Assembly: GCA_964440345.1 (NCBI GenBank) | Contig: CAYTSA010000005.1 | Location: 32,698 to 96,697 of the forward strand | DNA: 64,000 bases | From: CAYTSA01 sp964440345 | GTDB taxonomy: Bacteria; Desulfobacterota; Desulfovibrionia; Desulfovibrionales; Desulfovibrionaceae | Direction: 5' to 3' | Part shown: positions 17,353 through 26,322 of the stretch, in pieces | How the letters are laid out: the number at the start of each line of letters is the position of its first letter | Numbering within the stretch: position 1 is the stretch's first letter | Position numbers and translations under genes: made by a program | The notes under the pieces: model-generated | Databases searched by the model: none | Told to the model about the DNA's origin: nothing | Seen by the model: only the letters and a program-made list of their open reading frames with translations

Positions 17353-18600
17353 ATGAGTCAGGAAGAAACCCTCACCCGACCAGACGGACCGGAGTCTATA
17401 ACCCACGCCCCGACCCCGGGCCCGCAGTGCCCCATACTGAGCATGGAAGCCGGCGAAACTGGCGACTTCTACACCCAGCGCTTTCAGGAAGGCCCGCGGG
17501 AAGACACGCTCATCTTGAACATGGGGCCCCAGCACCCATCCACCCACGGCGTTCTGCGCGTGGTGCTGGAGCTGGACGGCGAGTACATCGTGCGCGCCGA
17601 GCCTGTGCTGGGCTACATTCACCGCATGCATGAAAAGATGGGCGAGGTAAAAACCTGGACCCAGTTTCTGCCCAACATGGGCCGGACTGACTATCTGCAC
17701 GCCCTGGCCTGGAACCAAGCATACGTGGGCGCTGTGGAAAAACTGGCTGGCATTGAGGCGCCAGAACGCGCAGAACTCATCCGCGTCATTGTTACAGAGC
17801 TGAACCGCATTTCCTCCCACCTGTTGTGGTGGGGCGCATATCTGCTGGACCTGGGCGCGTTTACGCCCATTATGTATGGTTTTGTGGACCGCGAACACAT
17901 CATGGACTTGCTGCAGATGGTCACAGGCTCGCGGCTGACCTACTGCTATTTCCGTTTTGGCGGGGTCAGCCACGACATGACCCAGGAATGTGCAGACGGC
18001 ATTGCTGAATTTATCCCTTATTTCCGCAGCCGGCTGCCCATGTTCAAGGATTTGGTGACTGACAACCTGATCCTACGCAAGCGGGTCGAGGAAATCGGCT
18101 ACCTGGACAAAGACATCATCCGGCGTTACGGCGCCACTGGCCCGGTGGCCAGAGGCTCTGGCATAGACTACGACGTGCGCCGGGCAGAGCCGTATTCGCT
18201 CTACGACCAGTTCGATTTTGAGATTCCAGTCTACGGCAGCTGCGACGCATGGGCCCGGTATATGGTGCGCATGGACGAACTGGAGCAGAGTTGCCGCATC
18301 GTCGAACAGGCGCTGGAGCGGTTGCCGGACGCCAAGGGCAAGCATATCGTTCCCAAGGCGCCCAAGCCTGCCTTCAAGGCTCCGGCTGGCGAAACTTATT
18401 TCGCTGTGGAGTCCGGCCGGGGCAAGGTGGGCGTGCACCTTTCCAGCGACGGCAAGGCCAACGCCTATCGGGTGAAGCTGCGCTCGCCCAGTTTCTGCAA
18501 CTTAAGCCTCTTTGCAGAGGCCGCCCAGGGCACGCTGCTGGCTGACGCCGTGTCCATCATGGGCAGCCTGGACCTCGTCATCCCGGAGATTGATCGCTGA
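17353..18600 (+). CDS. nuoD: NADH-quinone oxidoreductase-like subunit D
   Basis: This 415-residue protein is the 49-kDa subunit that forms the quinone pocket with NuoB. Visible motifs are NMGPQHPSTHGVLR near residue 57 and the conserved EISSHLLWW-like stretch NRISSHLLWWGAYLLDLGA near 150. It descends from the hydrogenase large subunit but lacks the nickel ligands, as expected for Nuo. About 45 residues of extra N-terminus precede the core. The stop TGA overlaps the nuoH start codon, so translation is coupled. The C-terminal end is normal (SIMGSLDLVIPEIDR). Confidence 0.95.
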   Translation: MSQEETLTRPDGPESITHAPTPGPQCPILSMEAGETGDFYTQRFQEGPREDTLILNMGPQHPSTHGVLRVVLELDGEYIVRAEPVLGYIHRMHEKMGEVKTWTQFLPNMGRTDYLHALAWNQAYVGAVEKLAGIEAPERAELIRVIVTELNRISSHLLWWGAYLLDLGAFTPIMYGFVDREHIMDLLQMVTGSRLTYCYFRFGGVSHDMTQECADGIAEFIPYFRSRLPMFKDLVTDNLILRKRVEEIGYLDKDIIRRYGATGPVARGSGIDYDVRRAEPYSLYDQFDFEIPVYGSCDAWARYMVRMDELEQSCRIVEQALERLPDAKGKHIVPKAPKPAFKAPAGETYFAVESGRGKVGVHLSSDGKANAYRVKLRSPSFCNLSLFAEAAQGTLLADAVSIMGSLDLVIPEIDR

Positions 18601-19580
18601 TGGATACTCTTACCTCAATGCCAATGGAATTGATCCGCATCTGGGTCGCACTGCTGGCCCTGGGCGCTTTCATCGGCCTGAACGGCCTGGTGCTCGTCTA
18701 TTTGGAGCGCAAGGTCGCCGGCCACATCCAGCGCCGGCCCGGGCCTTACGAAGTAGGCCCCCACGGAATATTGCAGCCCTTGGCTGACGCGCTCAAGCTG
18801 GTGGGCAAACAGCTGGTCACCCCCTGCGGCGCAGACCGCATTCTTTTCTGGCTGGCGCCCATCCTCAGCTTTACGCCCATCTTCGTGCTCTTCATTCCCA
18901 TCGAATGGGGCCCCGGACTCTACGGGCTGAAGATGGACCTGGGCCTGCTGCTTATCTTCGCTTTTGCCGGCTTTTCCGTGCTCTCCTTGTGTTTGGCTGG
19001 CTGGGCCTCCAACAACAAATACTCGCTGCTGGGCGCAGCCCGGGCCGTGGCCCAGTCTGTGGCTTATGAAATTCCGCTGCTGCTCTCCGCCCTGGCAGTG
19101 GTGTTCATGACCGGCACCCTGGACCTGGCTGAGATGGTGGCCAGCCAGGGCTCCTAGCCCTGGCAGTGGCACGCGGCTACGCAGCCTTTGGCTTTCGTCA
19201 TCTTCTTCACCTGCTCTGTGGCCGAGACCAACCGGGCGCCCTTTGACTTGCCCGAGGCGGAAAGCGAGCTGACGGCCGGGTTCCACACTGAATATTCCGG
19301 CATGGGCTTCGGTCTGTTTTTTCTAGCAGAATACGCCGAGATGATCGTGGTAAGCGCGGTGGCCTCCGTGCTTTTTCTGGGCGGCTGGAAGGGCCCCTTC
19401 TTTGACGGAGTGTGGTGGCTGCTGCTGAAAATATACGTCCTGCTGCTGGTGATGATGTGGTTTCGGTGGACCTATCCGCGCATCCGGTTCGACCAGATGC
19501 TGAACATCTGCTGGAAATGGTTCATCCCTCTGGCTCTGGCCAACCTTTTTCTCACAGCGGCGCTTGTCAAGCTGGTGTAA
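18600..19580 (+). pseudogene. nuoH: NADH-quinone oxidoreductase-like subunit H, interrupted by an in-frame TAG
   Basis: The coding sequence is full length and in one frame, but codon 186 (19155-19157) is TAG. Before it are 185 residues of normal NuoH (ERKVAGHIQRRPGPYEVGP, then SNNKYSLLGAARAVAQS). After it, still in frame, come the rest of NuoH with [20 protein letters not shown] and TEYSGM. The stop falls in the loop between two membrane helices. NuoH is essential for proton pumping and the quinone channel. The explanations are a null mutation, a sequencing error, amber readthrough, or pyrrolysine insertion. Reinitiation for the second half is unlikely: no ribosome-binding site or ATG lies nearby, only a TTG at 19188. 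Confidence 0.9.
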
Positions 19581-19595
19581 GGGAGCAGTGACGCA

Positions 19596-20246
19596 ATGAC
19601 GCACGAACCGAACACGTCGCAGCGCCAGGCCCAGGCAAAGCCTTTCTCCTTTAGGCGCACAGCCAAGGAACTGTGGAGCCTCGTCGTGGGCCTGCAAGTG
19701 ACGGGAAAGAACTTTGCGGACTCGCAGTTGACGGTGCATTACCCCCGCCAGCAGGTGGACTCCATGGCGGGCTATCGCGGGCACATTGAACTGGTGGGCA
19801 AGCCCAAAGACCCGACGGCGCCCAAATGCATCATCTGCATGATGTGCGTCAAAGTCTGCCCGTCCAACTGCATCACCGTAAAAATGAAGAAGCAGCCCAA
19901 GCCGGCCGAGGGCGAGGAAGCGCCCAAGAAAAAACCGCCCAAAGAGGTGGAAAAATTTGAGCTGGACTACAATCTGTGCAGCTTATGCGGTTTGTGCGTG
20001 CAAAACTGCCCGGTAAATTCATTGCAGCATTCTGATAACGTGTATCTTGCCGGGGCCTCCCGGCAGGACTTTGAATTTGACTTGCTGGCGCGGTTGCACG
20101 CCAAGGCGGCCCACGCTGCTGCGAATCCGGCGCCGCAGCCCAAAGAGGAGCCGGGAGCCAAGGCCGCCAAGACTGGGGCGTCGGGTGAAGCGAAGGATTC
20201 GGGCCCGTCGGATAAAACGTCTGAAAAATCAGAGGCCGTGGCCTAA
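19596..20246 (+). CDS. nuoI: NADH-quinone oxidoreductase-like subunit I, 2x[4Fe-4S] ferredoxin
   Basis: This 216-residue protein has two ferredoxin motifs, CIICMMCVKVCP near residue 70 and CSLCGLCVQNCP near residue 127, which hold clusters N6a and N6b that carry electrons to N2. Between them is a Lys/Pro/Glu-rich insertion (PKPAEGEEAPKKKPPKEVEK), and after residue 165 a tail of about 50 residues rich in Ala, Lys, Pro and Ser. Both are unusual relative to compact NuoI. Since NuoEFG are missing, NuoI is a plausible docking point for an alternative electron donor; this is inference. Confidence 0.94.
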   Translation: MTHEPNTSQRQAQAKPFSFRRTAKELWSLVVGLQVTGKNFADSQLTVHYPRQQVDSMAGYRGHIELVGKPKDPTAPKCIICMMCVKVCPSNCITVKMKKQPKPAEGEEAPKKKPPKEVEKFELDYNLCSLCGLCVQNCPVNSLQHSDNVYLAGASRQDFEFDLLARLHAKAAHAAANPAPQPKEEPGAKAAKTGASGEAKDSGPSDKTSEKSEAVA

Positions 20247-20296
20247 CCGGCCCGGCAAAAACGGCAATCATGGCAATATGATTGGAGACTGACGCG

Positions 20297-20824
20297 ATGA
20301 CCAGCGAATTGATGGCAAAACTTCTTTTTGTGCTGTACGGGCTGATCGTGCTTGGCGGCGGAGTAATGGCTGTGGGCAGCGCCAGCCTGGTCCGGGCGCT
20401 CGTGGGTCTTATTCTGACGCTGTTTGGCGTGGCCGGCATGTATCTGCTTATGGCGGCGCCGTTCATGGCGCTGATGCAACTGCTCATTTACGTGGGCGCG
20501 GTGGTGGTGCTCATTTTCTTCGCCATCATGCTCACCCGGGCCAGCGGCAAGGCGGACATGCGGGCCTCCAACGAGCCGCGGCCTTCTGGCGGCAAGACGG
20601 TTCTGGCTTTGCTGGCCGGGCTGCTGCCAGCTGGCGGTTTAGCCTTGCTGTGTCTGAGCTTGGGTCCGGCGGGCAAGAGTATTCCTGAAACGGTGACTAT
20701 TGATGTCCTGGGCCGGTCGCTGATGACTGAGTACGTGTTGGCGTTCGAGCTCATTTCCGTGGTTCTGTTTGTGGCCATGGCCGGGGCTGTGCTTTTGGGT
20801 TTTGAAAGGAGGGGCGGCAAATGA
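20297..20824 (+). CDS. nuoJ: NADH-quinone oxidoreductase-like subunit J
   Basis: This 175-residue protein has five predicted membrane helices and the family motif LLMAAPFMALMQLLIYVGAV near residue 55, where the pi-bulge helix lies. The ATG at 20297 with GGAG nine bases upstream is chosen over a TTG at 20282. The stop overlaps the nuoK start as ATGA. NuoJ takes part in coupling between the quinone site and the antiporter-like subunits. Confidence 0.93.
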   Translation: MTSELMAKLLFVLYGLIVLGGGVMAVGSASLVRALVGLILTLFGVAGMYLLMAAPFMALMQLLIYVGAVVVLIFFAIMLTRASGKADMRASNEPRPSGGKTVLALLAGLLPAGGLALLCLSLGPAGKSIPETVTIDVLGRSLMTEYVLAFELISVVLFVAMAGAVLLGFERRGGK

Positions 20825-21138
20825 TGGGCTTAGAGCCGTTGGCGCTGTACCAGACAGTGGCGTTGCTGCTGCTTGGCCTGGGAATTTTCGGCTTTGTACG
20901 GCGCAAGAGTTTGGTTGGCATGGTCATCAGCGTGGAGCTGATGCTGAACGGAGCCGGCCTTTCCATAGTGGCGGCCGGGCAACTGACGCCGGCCCGGGCA
21001 GAGATAGCGCAGCTGGGCTCCTTGCTGGTGATGGGGCTTGCAGCGGCTGAAGCCACCCTGGTGCTGGCCATTATTCTGGTTGTTTCCAGACGCTTCGGCG
21101 AAGCTGAAAGCGAAACTGTTTCCGAGATGAAGGGTTAG
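20821..21138 (+). CDS. nuoK: NADH-quinone oxidoreductase-like subunit K
   Basis: This 105-residue, three-helix protein is homologous to MrpC. The family sequence GMVISVELMLNGAGLS near residue 33 contains the conserved glutamate of the proton path, and a second one follows in AEATLVLAIILVV. The start overlaps the nuoJ stop by four bases. The length is normal. The stop is TAG, showing that TAG is an ordinary terminator in this operon. Confidence 0.94.
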   Translation: MMGLEPLALYQTVALLLLGLGIFGFVRRKSLVGMVISVELMLNGAGLSIVAAGQLTPARAEIAQLGSLLVMGLAAAEATLVLAIILVVSRRFGEAESETVSEMKG

Positions 21139-21144
21139 GTCATT

Positions 21145-22626
21145 ATGGAAATCGTGCAAACTGAATGCGTTCTATGGCCTCTTTTGTGGACGTTCCTGGC
21201 GCCGTTTTTCATCTATTACTTCCGCAAGAACGTCAACAAGCGCGAGACCGTGTCCTTTGTTGCAGCGGCTTTGACCTTTGCCTCCATGGCCTCCTTTGTG
21301 CCAGGCGTGCTAAACGGGACTGTGTACATCCAACCGGTGTTCACCCTGCTGCCCGGAGTGGAAGTCAAGTTCATGGTGGACGGCTTGGCGCTCATTTTTG
21401 GCCTCATCGCGCCGTTTTTGTGGTTTTTCGTCACCAGCTATAACATCGGGTACATGCGCGGCCTGGCTGAGCACGCTCAAACGCGCTACTACTTCTGCTT
21501 TGCAGTGGCCATATTCGGCGCTGTTGGCGTGGCGACATCGGCGAACATCTTCACGCTGTATCTGTTCTACGAAATCATTTCTGTCTTCACTTATCCTCTG
21601 GTAGCGCACCATCAGGACGCCGAGGCTTACGCCGGCGCCAAGAAATACATGGTTTATCTGATGGGCACGTCCAAGCTGTTTTTGCTGCCAGCCATGGTGC
21701 TCACCTACGTACTGTGCGGCACCCTGGACTTTGCCGTAGGCGACTTGGTGCACGGCATATTCCCGGCGGACGCTAACCCCAACCTGGTGATTCTGACCTA
21801 CATCTTGTACATCGCCGGGCTGGCCAAGGCGGCCATCATGCCGCTGCACAACTGGCTGCCCTCGGCCATGGTGGCGCCCACGCCGGTGTCCGCCTTGCTG
21901 CACGCCGTGGCGGTTGTGAAGGCCGGGGTGTTCTCTGTCTCCCGGATCATCCTTTCCGGCTTTGGCGTAGAGACCATGGACAGCCTGTTTCTGGGCATTC
22001 CCACAGCTTACGCCGCCGCGTTCACCATCGTGGTCGCCTCCACCATAGCCTTGACCAAGGACGACTTGAAGGCCCGGCTGGCGTTTTCCACTGTCAGCCA
22101 GTTGTCCTACGTCATCATCGGGGTTGCCATGCTCACGCCCCTGGCTGTGCAAGGCGGCCTGATGCACATAGCCCACCACGCCTTCAGCAAGATCACGCTT
22201 TTTATGGGCGCCGGGGCCATCTATGTAGCCACGCATCTGAAAAAGATAAGCCTGATGAACGGGCTGGGCCGTCGGATGCCCTGGACTTTCGGCGCCTTCG
22301 CCATCGCCTCGCTCTCCATGATAGGCGTTCCGCCAGTGTGCGGATTTGTTTCCAAATGGTACATGGTCCGTGGCGCGGTGGAGATTCACCACACCATTCT
22401 GCTGTGCGCTCTGCTGGCCTCCACCTTGCTAAACGCCGGATACTTCGTGCCGATCATTTACAACGCCTTTTTCAAAGCGCCGGCGGAAGGCGTTCGGCTG
22501 GAGGAATACCGTGAAGCCTCGCTGACCATGGTCGTGCCGCTATGCATCACGGCGGCCATATCGGTGCTGCTGGGCTTGTACCCGCAGGTTTTTCTTAACT
22601 TAATCCATACATTTAAGGGGTTCTAG
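21145..22626 (+). CDS. Antiporter-like complex I subunit, MrpD/NuoL-type (short)
   Basis: This 493-residue protein has about 14 membrane helices and the proton-antiporter domain (YEIISVFTYPLV near residue 150, MPLHNWLPSAMVAPTPVSALLHAV near 232). It occupies the usual nuoL position, but it is short and lacks the long lateral helix that ends true NuoL. It resembles Mrp antiporter subunit D. The conserved glutamate in YEI and the lysines in LAKAAIMPLHNW and the following helix that make up the proton path are present. The gene lies six bases after nuoK. It is one of four antiporter-like proteins here. Confidence 0.88.
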   Translation: MEIVQTECVLWPLLWTFLAPFFIYYFRKNVNKRETVSFVAAALTFASMASFVPGVLNGTVYIQPVFTLLPGVEVKFMVDGLALIFGLIAPFLWFFVTSYNIGYMRGLAEHAQTRYYFCFAVAIFGAVGVATSANIFTLYLFYEIISVFTYPLVAHHQDAEAYAGAKKYMVYLMGTSKLFLLPAMVLTYVLCGTLDFAVGDLVHGIFPADANPNLVILTYILYIAGLAKAAIMPLHNWLPSAMVAPTPVSALLHAVAVVKAGVFSVSRIILSGFGVETMDSLFLGIPTAYAAAFTIVVASTIALTKDDLKARLAFSTVSQLSYVIIGVAMLTPLAVQGGLMHIAHHAFSKITLFMGAGAIYVATHLKKISLMNGLGRRMPWTFGAFAIASLSMIGVPPVCGFVSKWYMVRGAVEIHHTILLCALLASTLLNAGYFVPIIYNAFFKAPAEGVRLEEYREASLTMVVPLCITAAISVLLGLYPQVFLNLIHTFKGF

Positions 22627-22628
22627 TC

Positions 22629-22895
22629 ATGCTGCGAGACCAGTTGGGTGATTGGTTGGAACTGCAGCGCCGCAAGTCGTCCATGTGGTTGAAAGCGCTG
22701 TTCGGCTTTCTGGCGGTGTTGGTTGTGCTTAATGTGTTCATCCACCCGCACCACCCCCATTTTGGCCTGGACAAGTATCCTGGTTTCTGGGCGGCCTTCG
22801 GGCTGGGTTTTGGCGTGGTAATGATCCTGGTGCTCAAAAAAGGGCTCGGCCCCCTGGTCGGCAAACCCGAGGACTATTATGACCGCGACGAATAG
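22629..22895 (+). CDS. Small two-helix membrane protein within the nuo operon
   Basis: This 88-residue protein has two predicted membrane segments (about residues 20-38 and 54-70) separated by the His-rich loop IHPHHPHFGLDKYPG, and an acidic end (PEDYYDRDE). I do not recognise a named family. It sits two bases after the first antiporter-like gene and overlaps the next one by 17 bases, so it is translated together with them. It is probably an accessory subunit of the membrane arm. Confidence 0.8.
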   Translation: MLRDQLGDWLELQRRKSSMWLKALFGFLAVLVVLNVFIHPHHPHFGLDKYPGFWAAFGLGFGVVMILVLKKGLGPLVGKPEDYYDRDE

Positions 22896-24708
22896 TACGT
22901 TCATACATCCGACGATTTTTTTCATCGCCACGGCTGCGCTGGTCCCGTTTCTGCCCAAGAAATGGTTCCGGTGGGTGCTGCTGCTGCCGCCCATTTTCGC
23001 CATTGCGTCGGTCATCACCGCTGGGCACGGGTCCTTCGGCCATCTGGAGTATCTTGGCCTGGAGATGACTTTTGGCCGGGTGGATCAGCTGTCCATCATC
23101 TTTGCTCACGTGTTCGCCATCCAGGCGCTGCTCGGGTTCATTTTCGCCTTCCACCTGAAGGAGAAGGGGCAGCACATGGCGGCGCTCTTGTACGTGGGCG
23201 GGGCCTTTGGCTGCACCTTTGCGGGCGACTATTTGACCCTGTTCATCTTCTGGGAACTCATGTCTGTGGCCTCCACTTTCCTCATCTGGTGCCGCAATAC
23301 GCCCAAATCCACGTCCGCCGGGTTCCGGTACTTCTTGTTCCACACCCTGGGCGGGCTGTTTCTGCTGGGCGGGCTGCTGCTGCGCTGGGGCGCTGTGGGC
23401 ACTTTTGACTTCACGCCGGTGGATCCGCACGGGGCCATGTATTACGACTGGCTGATCATGATCGGCTTCTGCGTGAACGCCGCTGTGGTTCCCCTGCACG
23501 CCTGGCTGCCGGACGCCTACCCGGAAGGGACTGTGACCGGCTCGGTGTTCATGAGCGCGTTCACCACCAAGACTGCAGTTTACGTGCTGGCCCGGGGCTT
23601 TGCCGGGTTCGAGGTATTGGCCATCGCCGGCACGGTGATGTGTCTCTACGGCGTCTTTTACGCTACCATCGAGAACAACGCCCGGCGCATTTTGTCCTAC
23701 CACATCGTTTCCCAGGTGGGCTACATGGTCGCAGGCATAGGCATAGGCACAGCCATGACGGTGAACGGCGCCTGCGCCCACGCCTACGCCCACATACTGT
23801 ATAAAGGGCTGCTGTTCATGGGCACGGGCGCGCTGCTCTACGCAGCGGGCACAGCCAAACTGACCGAACTGGGCGGCTTGGTCCGCCGGTTGCCGTTGGT
23901 TTTCATCTTCTACATGGTGGCGGCGGTCTCCATCTCGGGCATGCCTTTCTTCAACGGCTTCGTATCCAAAACCATGACCATAGCCGGCGCAGCAGAAGCG
24001 CACCGCACATGGCTGGCGCTGGGCATGGAGGTGGCCGCAGTGGGCACGTTCATCTCAGTGGGCTTGAAGCTGCCGTACTTCGCCTTTTACGCCAAGCCGG
24101 AAAACCCCATGCCGCTGAAAAAGATACCAGCCAACATGTACGTGGCCATGGCGGGTGGCTCGGCCCTGTGTCTCTTCACAGGTATTTACCCAGAATTTTT
24201 GTATAACTTGCTGCCTTTCCAGCACCACGTGGAGCCGTACACCCACTTTGTGAAGCACATTCACGAAGCCATAGAGCACCCCTTCGTCCCCTACACTGCG
24301 TGGCACCTGCTGCAAGGCTTCATGCTGCTTGGTTTCACGGGTTTGAGCTTCTACCTGATGCGCAACATCATGGCGCCGCACAAGCAGCTGAACCTGGATT
24401 TTGAATACTTTTACCGGTTCTTTGGCCGCGCGTTTTATGTGCTGTTTTCCAAGCCGGCGGCCTTTTTGGACAGCATTTGGACCGAGGTCTACCGCGTGGT
24501 GGGCCTCAAAGCCCTGGTCGGCGTCGCGTTTGGCAGTTCGGTGTTCGACCGCAAGGGCATAGACGGCGTATTGGACAATTCGGTGTACGGAGTCGGCTGG
24601 TTCGGCGGTTCCGTAGTGGCCAAAGCCTCAACCGGGCGATTGCAGACCTATGTAGCAGCGGCGCTGCTGCTGGGTCTAGGCATTTTTGCCTGCGTCTGGT
24701 TCTTCTGA
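22879..24708 (+). CDS. Antiporter-like complex I subunit, Na+/H+ antiporter D-type with C-terminal extension
   Basis: The 609-residue protein has the proton-antiporter domain (FWELMSVASTFLIW near residue 123, VVPLHAWLPDAYPEGTVTGS near 206, HILYKGLLFMGTGAL near 305). The last 170 residues include a long amphipathic stretch and a final membrane helix (QTYVAAALLLGLGIFACVWFF). This could be the counterpart of the lateral helix that is missing from the preceding antiporter-like protein. GAGG precedes the ATG. It is an extra pump-like subunit relative to the classic L, M and N set, so complex I here has four antiporter-like modules. Confidence 0.88.
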   Translation: MTATNSTFIHPTIFFIATAALVPFLPKKWFRWVLLLPPIFAIASVITAGHGSFGHLEYLGLEMTFGRVDQLSIIFAHVFAIQALLGFIFAFHLKEKGQHMAALLYVGGAFGCTFAGDYLTLFIFWELMSVASTFLIWCRNTPKSTSAGFRYFLFHTLGGLFLLGGLLLRWGAVGTFDFTPVDPHGAMYYDWLIMIGFCVNAAVVPLHAWLPDAYPEGTVTGSVFMSAFTTKTAVYVLARGFAGFEVLAIAGTVMCLYGVFYATIENNARRILSYHIVSQVGYMVAGIGIGTAMTVNGACAHAYAHILYKGLLFMGTGALLYAAGTAKLTELGGLVRRLPLVFIFYMVAAVSISGMPFFNGFVSKTMTIAGAAEAHRTWLALGMEVAAVGTFISVGLKLPYFAFYAKPENPMPLKKIPANMYVAMAGGSALCLFTGIYPEFLYNLLPFQHHVEPYTHFVKHIHEAIEHPFVPYTAWHLLQGFMLLGFTGLSFYLMRNIMAPHKQLNLDFEYFYRFFGRAFYVLFSKPAAFLDSIWTEVYRVVGLKALVGVAFGSSVFDRKGIDGVLDNSVYGVGWFGGSVVAKASTGRLQTYVAAALLLGLGIFACVWFF

Positions 24709-24727
24709 GCTTAAGGAGCGCGCAACA

Positions 24728-26320
24728 ATGCAGGAAACCGCATTCCCTGTACTTACGGTATTGATCTTCTTCCCGCTGGCCGCGGCCCTGGGCCTGATGT
24801 TCGGCCGGGGAAGCGACTGGAGCTATCGCGTATTCACGCTCCTGGCCGGCATTGTGGAGTGTTTGCTGGCTTTGCCGCTGCTGCTGGGTTTCCAGCTGGG
24901 CGAAGCCGGCATGCAGTTTGTGGAGCTGAAGCCGTGGATGCCTCAGTGGGGCTTGAACTATTACCTGGCGGTGGACGGCATATCGCTGTTCATGGTTCTG
25001 CTTTCCGTAATCATGCTGCCCCTGTGCGTGCTCTGTTCGTGGACGTACATAGGCAAGCGCGTCAAAGAGTTCCACGTCAACCTGCTGTTCATGACCGCGG
25101 CTTGCGTGGGCGTATTCGCCGCCATGGACTTCGTGCTTTTCTATATCTTCTGGGAAGCCATGCTCATCCCCATGTATCTGCTCATTGCAGTATGGGGCGG
25201 CCCGGAAAAGCAATACGCATCCATCAAGTTCTTTTTGTACACCCTGGCAGGCTCCACGCTGCTGCTGGTGGCCATTGTGGCCTTCTTCCACCAGACTGGC
25301 ACCTTTGCCATACCCGAGCTCATGAAGGCGGAGTACTCCTTCCACTTTCAGGTGCTCACGTTCCTGGCCATGTCTCTGGCCTTTGCCATCAAGGTGCCCA
25401 TGTTCCCGTTCCACACCTGGCTGCCTGCCGCGCATGTGCAGGCCCCGGCCGCAGGCTCGGTGCTGCTGGCGTCGGTCCTGCTGAAGATGGGCGCGTATGG
25501 CTTTTTGCGGTTCAGCATACCCTTGGCCCCGGACGCCAGCGTCTTCTTTGCGCCGCTCATGCTGGCCATCTCCATCGCCTCCATTATTTACGGCGGGTTT
25601 GTGGCCCTGGGCCAGAGCGACATCAAGAAGCTGATCGCTTACTCCTCGGTGGCGCACATGGGTTTCGTCACCTTGGGCATTTTCGTCTTCAACCAGCGGG
25701 GCGTGGAAGGCGCCATCATGGTCATGTTGAACCACGGCATCGTCACCGGCGCTCTCTTTATGATGATCGGGCTCATTTACGAACGTTCGCATAGCCGGGA
25801 TATTTCTGACAACCAGGGGCTGGGCAAGTTTCTGCCTGCTTATATGGGCTTTTTCGGCTTGTTCAGTCTGGCGTCCCTGGGCTTTCCGGGCTTGAACAGC
25901 TTTGTGGGGGAGGCTCTGGTGCTCATCGGCGCCTTTGACTTTAGCACCGGCTGGGGCTTGGCCTCCATTCCAGGCGCCATGCTGGCTGCGGCCTACATGT
26001 TGCGGCTGGGCCTGCGCATGGCTTGGGGCGAGCCGGCTTCGCCCAAGGGCAATGCCTGGCCAGACTTGAACGTGCGCGAGTGGGTGTATCTGGCGCCTCT
26101 GGCCATCCTGACTGTATATATTGGCTTGGCGCCGGGACTGACCCTGTCGGCCATCAGCCCGTCGGTGGGCAAACTGCTTGAAGACATGGACGCCAAGACG
26201 GCGGCTGTCGAAGTGGAAACCAAAGAATCCGCCGCAGTCCAAGCCCAAAAAGACCTGGACATGCGACTTGCCCAGTCTGGGCTGGCGGCGCAGCAGCACA
26301 ACAGCATCACAGGAGAGTAG
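24728..26320 (+). CDS. nuoM: NADH-quinone oxidoreductase-like subunit M
   Basis: This 530-residue membrane protein matches NuoM: FYIFWEAMLIPMYLLI near residue 140 with the conserved glutamate, KVPMFPFHTWLPAAHVQAPA near 224 and FNQRGVEGAIMVMLNHGIVT near 324. The ATG at 24728 has AAGGAG at 24713-24718; an open frame further upstream lies inside the previous gene. After the last helix there is a polar tail of about 60 residues (ESAAVQAQKDLDMRLAQSGL), which is not typical. NuoN follows after two bases. The stop is TAG. Confidence 0.94.
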   Translation: MQETAFPVLTVLIFFPLAAALGLMFGRGSDWSYRVFTLLAGIVECLLALPLLLGFQLGEAGMQFVELKPWMPQWGLNYYLAVDGISLFMVLLSVIMLPLCVLCSWTYIGKRVKEFHVNLLFMTAACVGVFAAMDFVLFYIFWEAMLIPMYLLIAVWGGPEKQYASIKFFLYTLAGSTLLLVAIVAFFHQTGTFAIPELMKAEYSFHFQVLTFLAMSLAFAIKVPMFPFHTWLPAAHVQAPAAGSVLLASVLLKMGAYGFLRFSIPLAPDASVFFAPLMLAISIASIIYGGFVALGQSDIKKLIAYSSVAHMGFVTLGIFVFNQRGVEGAIMVMLNHGIVTGALFMMIGLIYERSHSRDISDNQGLGKFLPAYMGFFGLFSLASLGFPGLNSFVGEALVLIGAFDFSTGWGLASIPGAMLAAAYMLRLGLRMAWGEPASPKGNAWPDLNVREWVYLAPLAILTVYIGLAPGLTLSAISPSVGKLLEDMDAKTAAVEVETKESAAVQAQKDLDMRLAQSGLAAQQHNSITGE

Positions 26321-26322
26321 AC

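Noticed and set aside
16711..17973. Minus-strand open frame opposite nuoC and nuoD
   Set aside because: It arises from codon bias of the true genes and shows no start signal.
19188..19580. Second half of nuoH as an independent gene
   Set aside because: It would start at a TTG within a membrane helix, without a ribosome-binding site. It is better read as the in-frame continuation of nuoH after the TAG.
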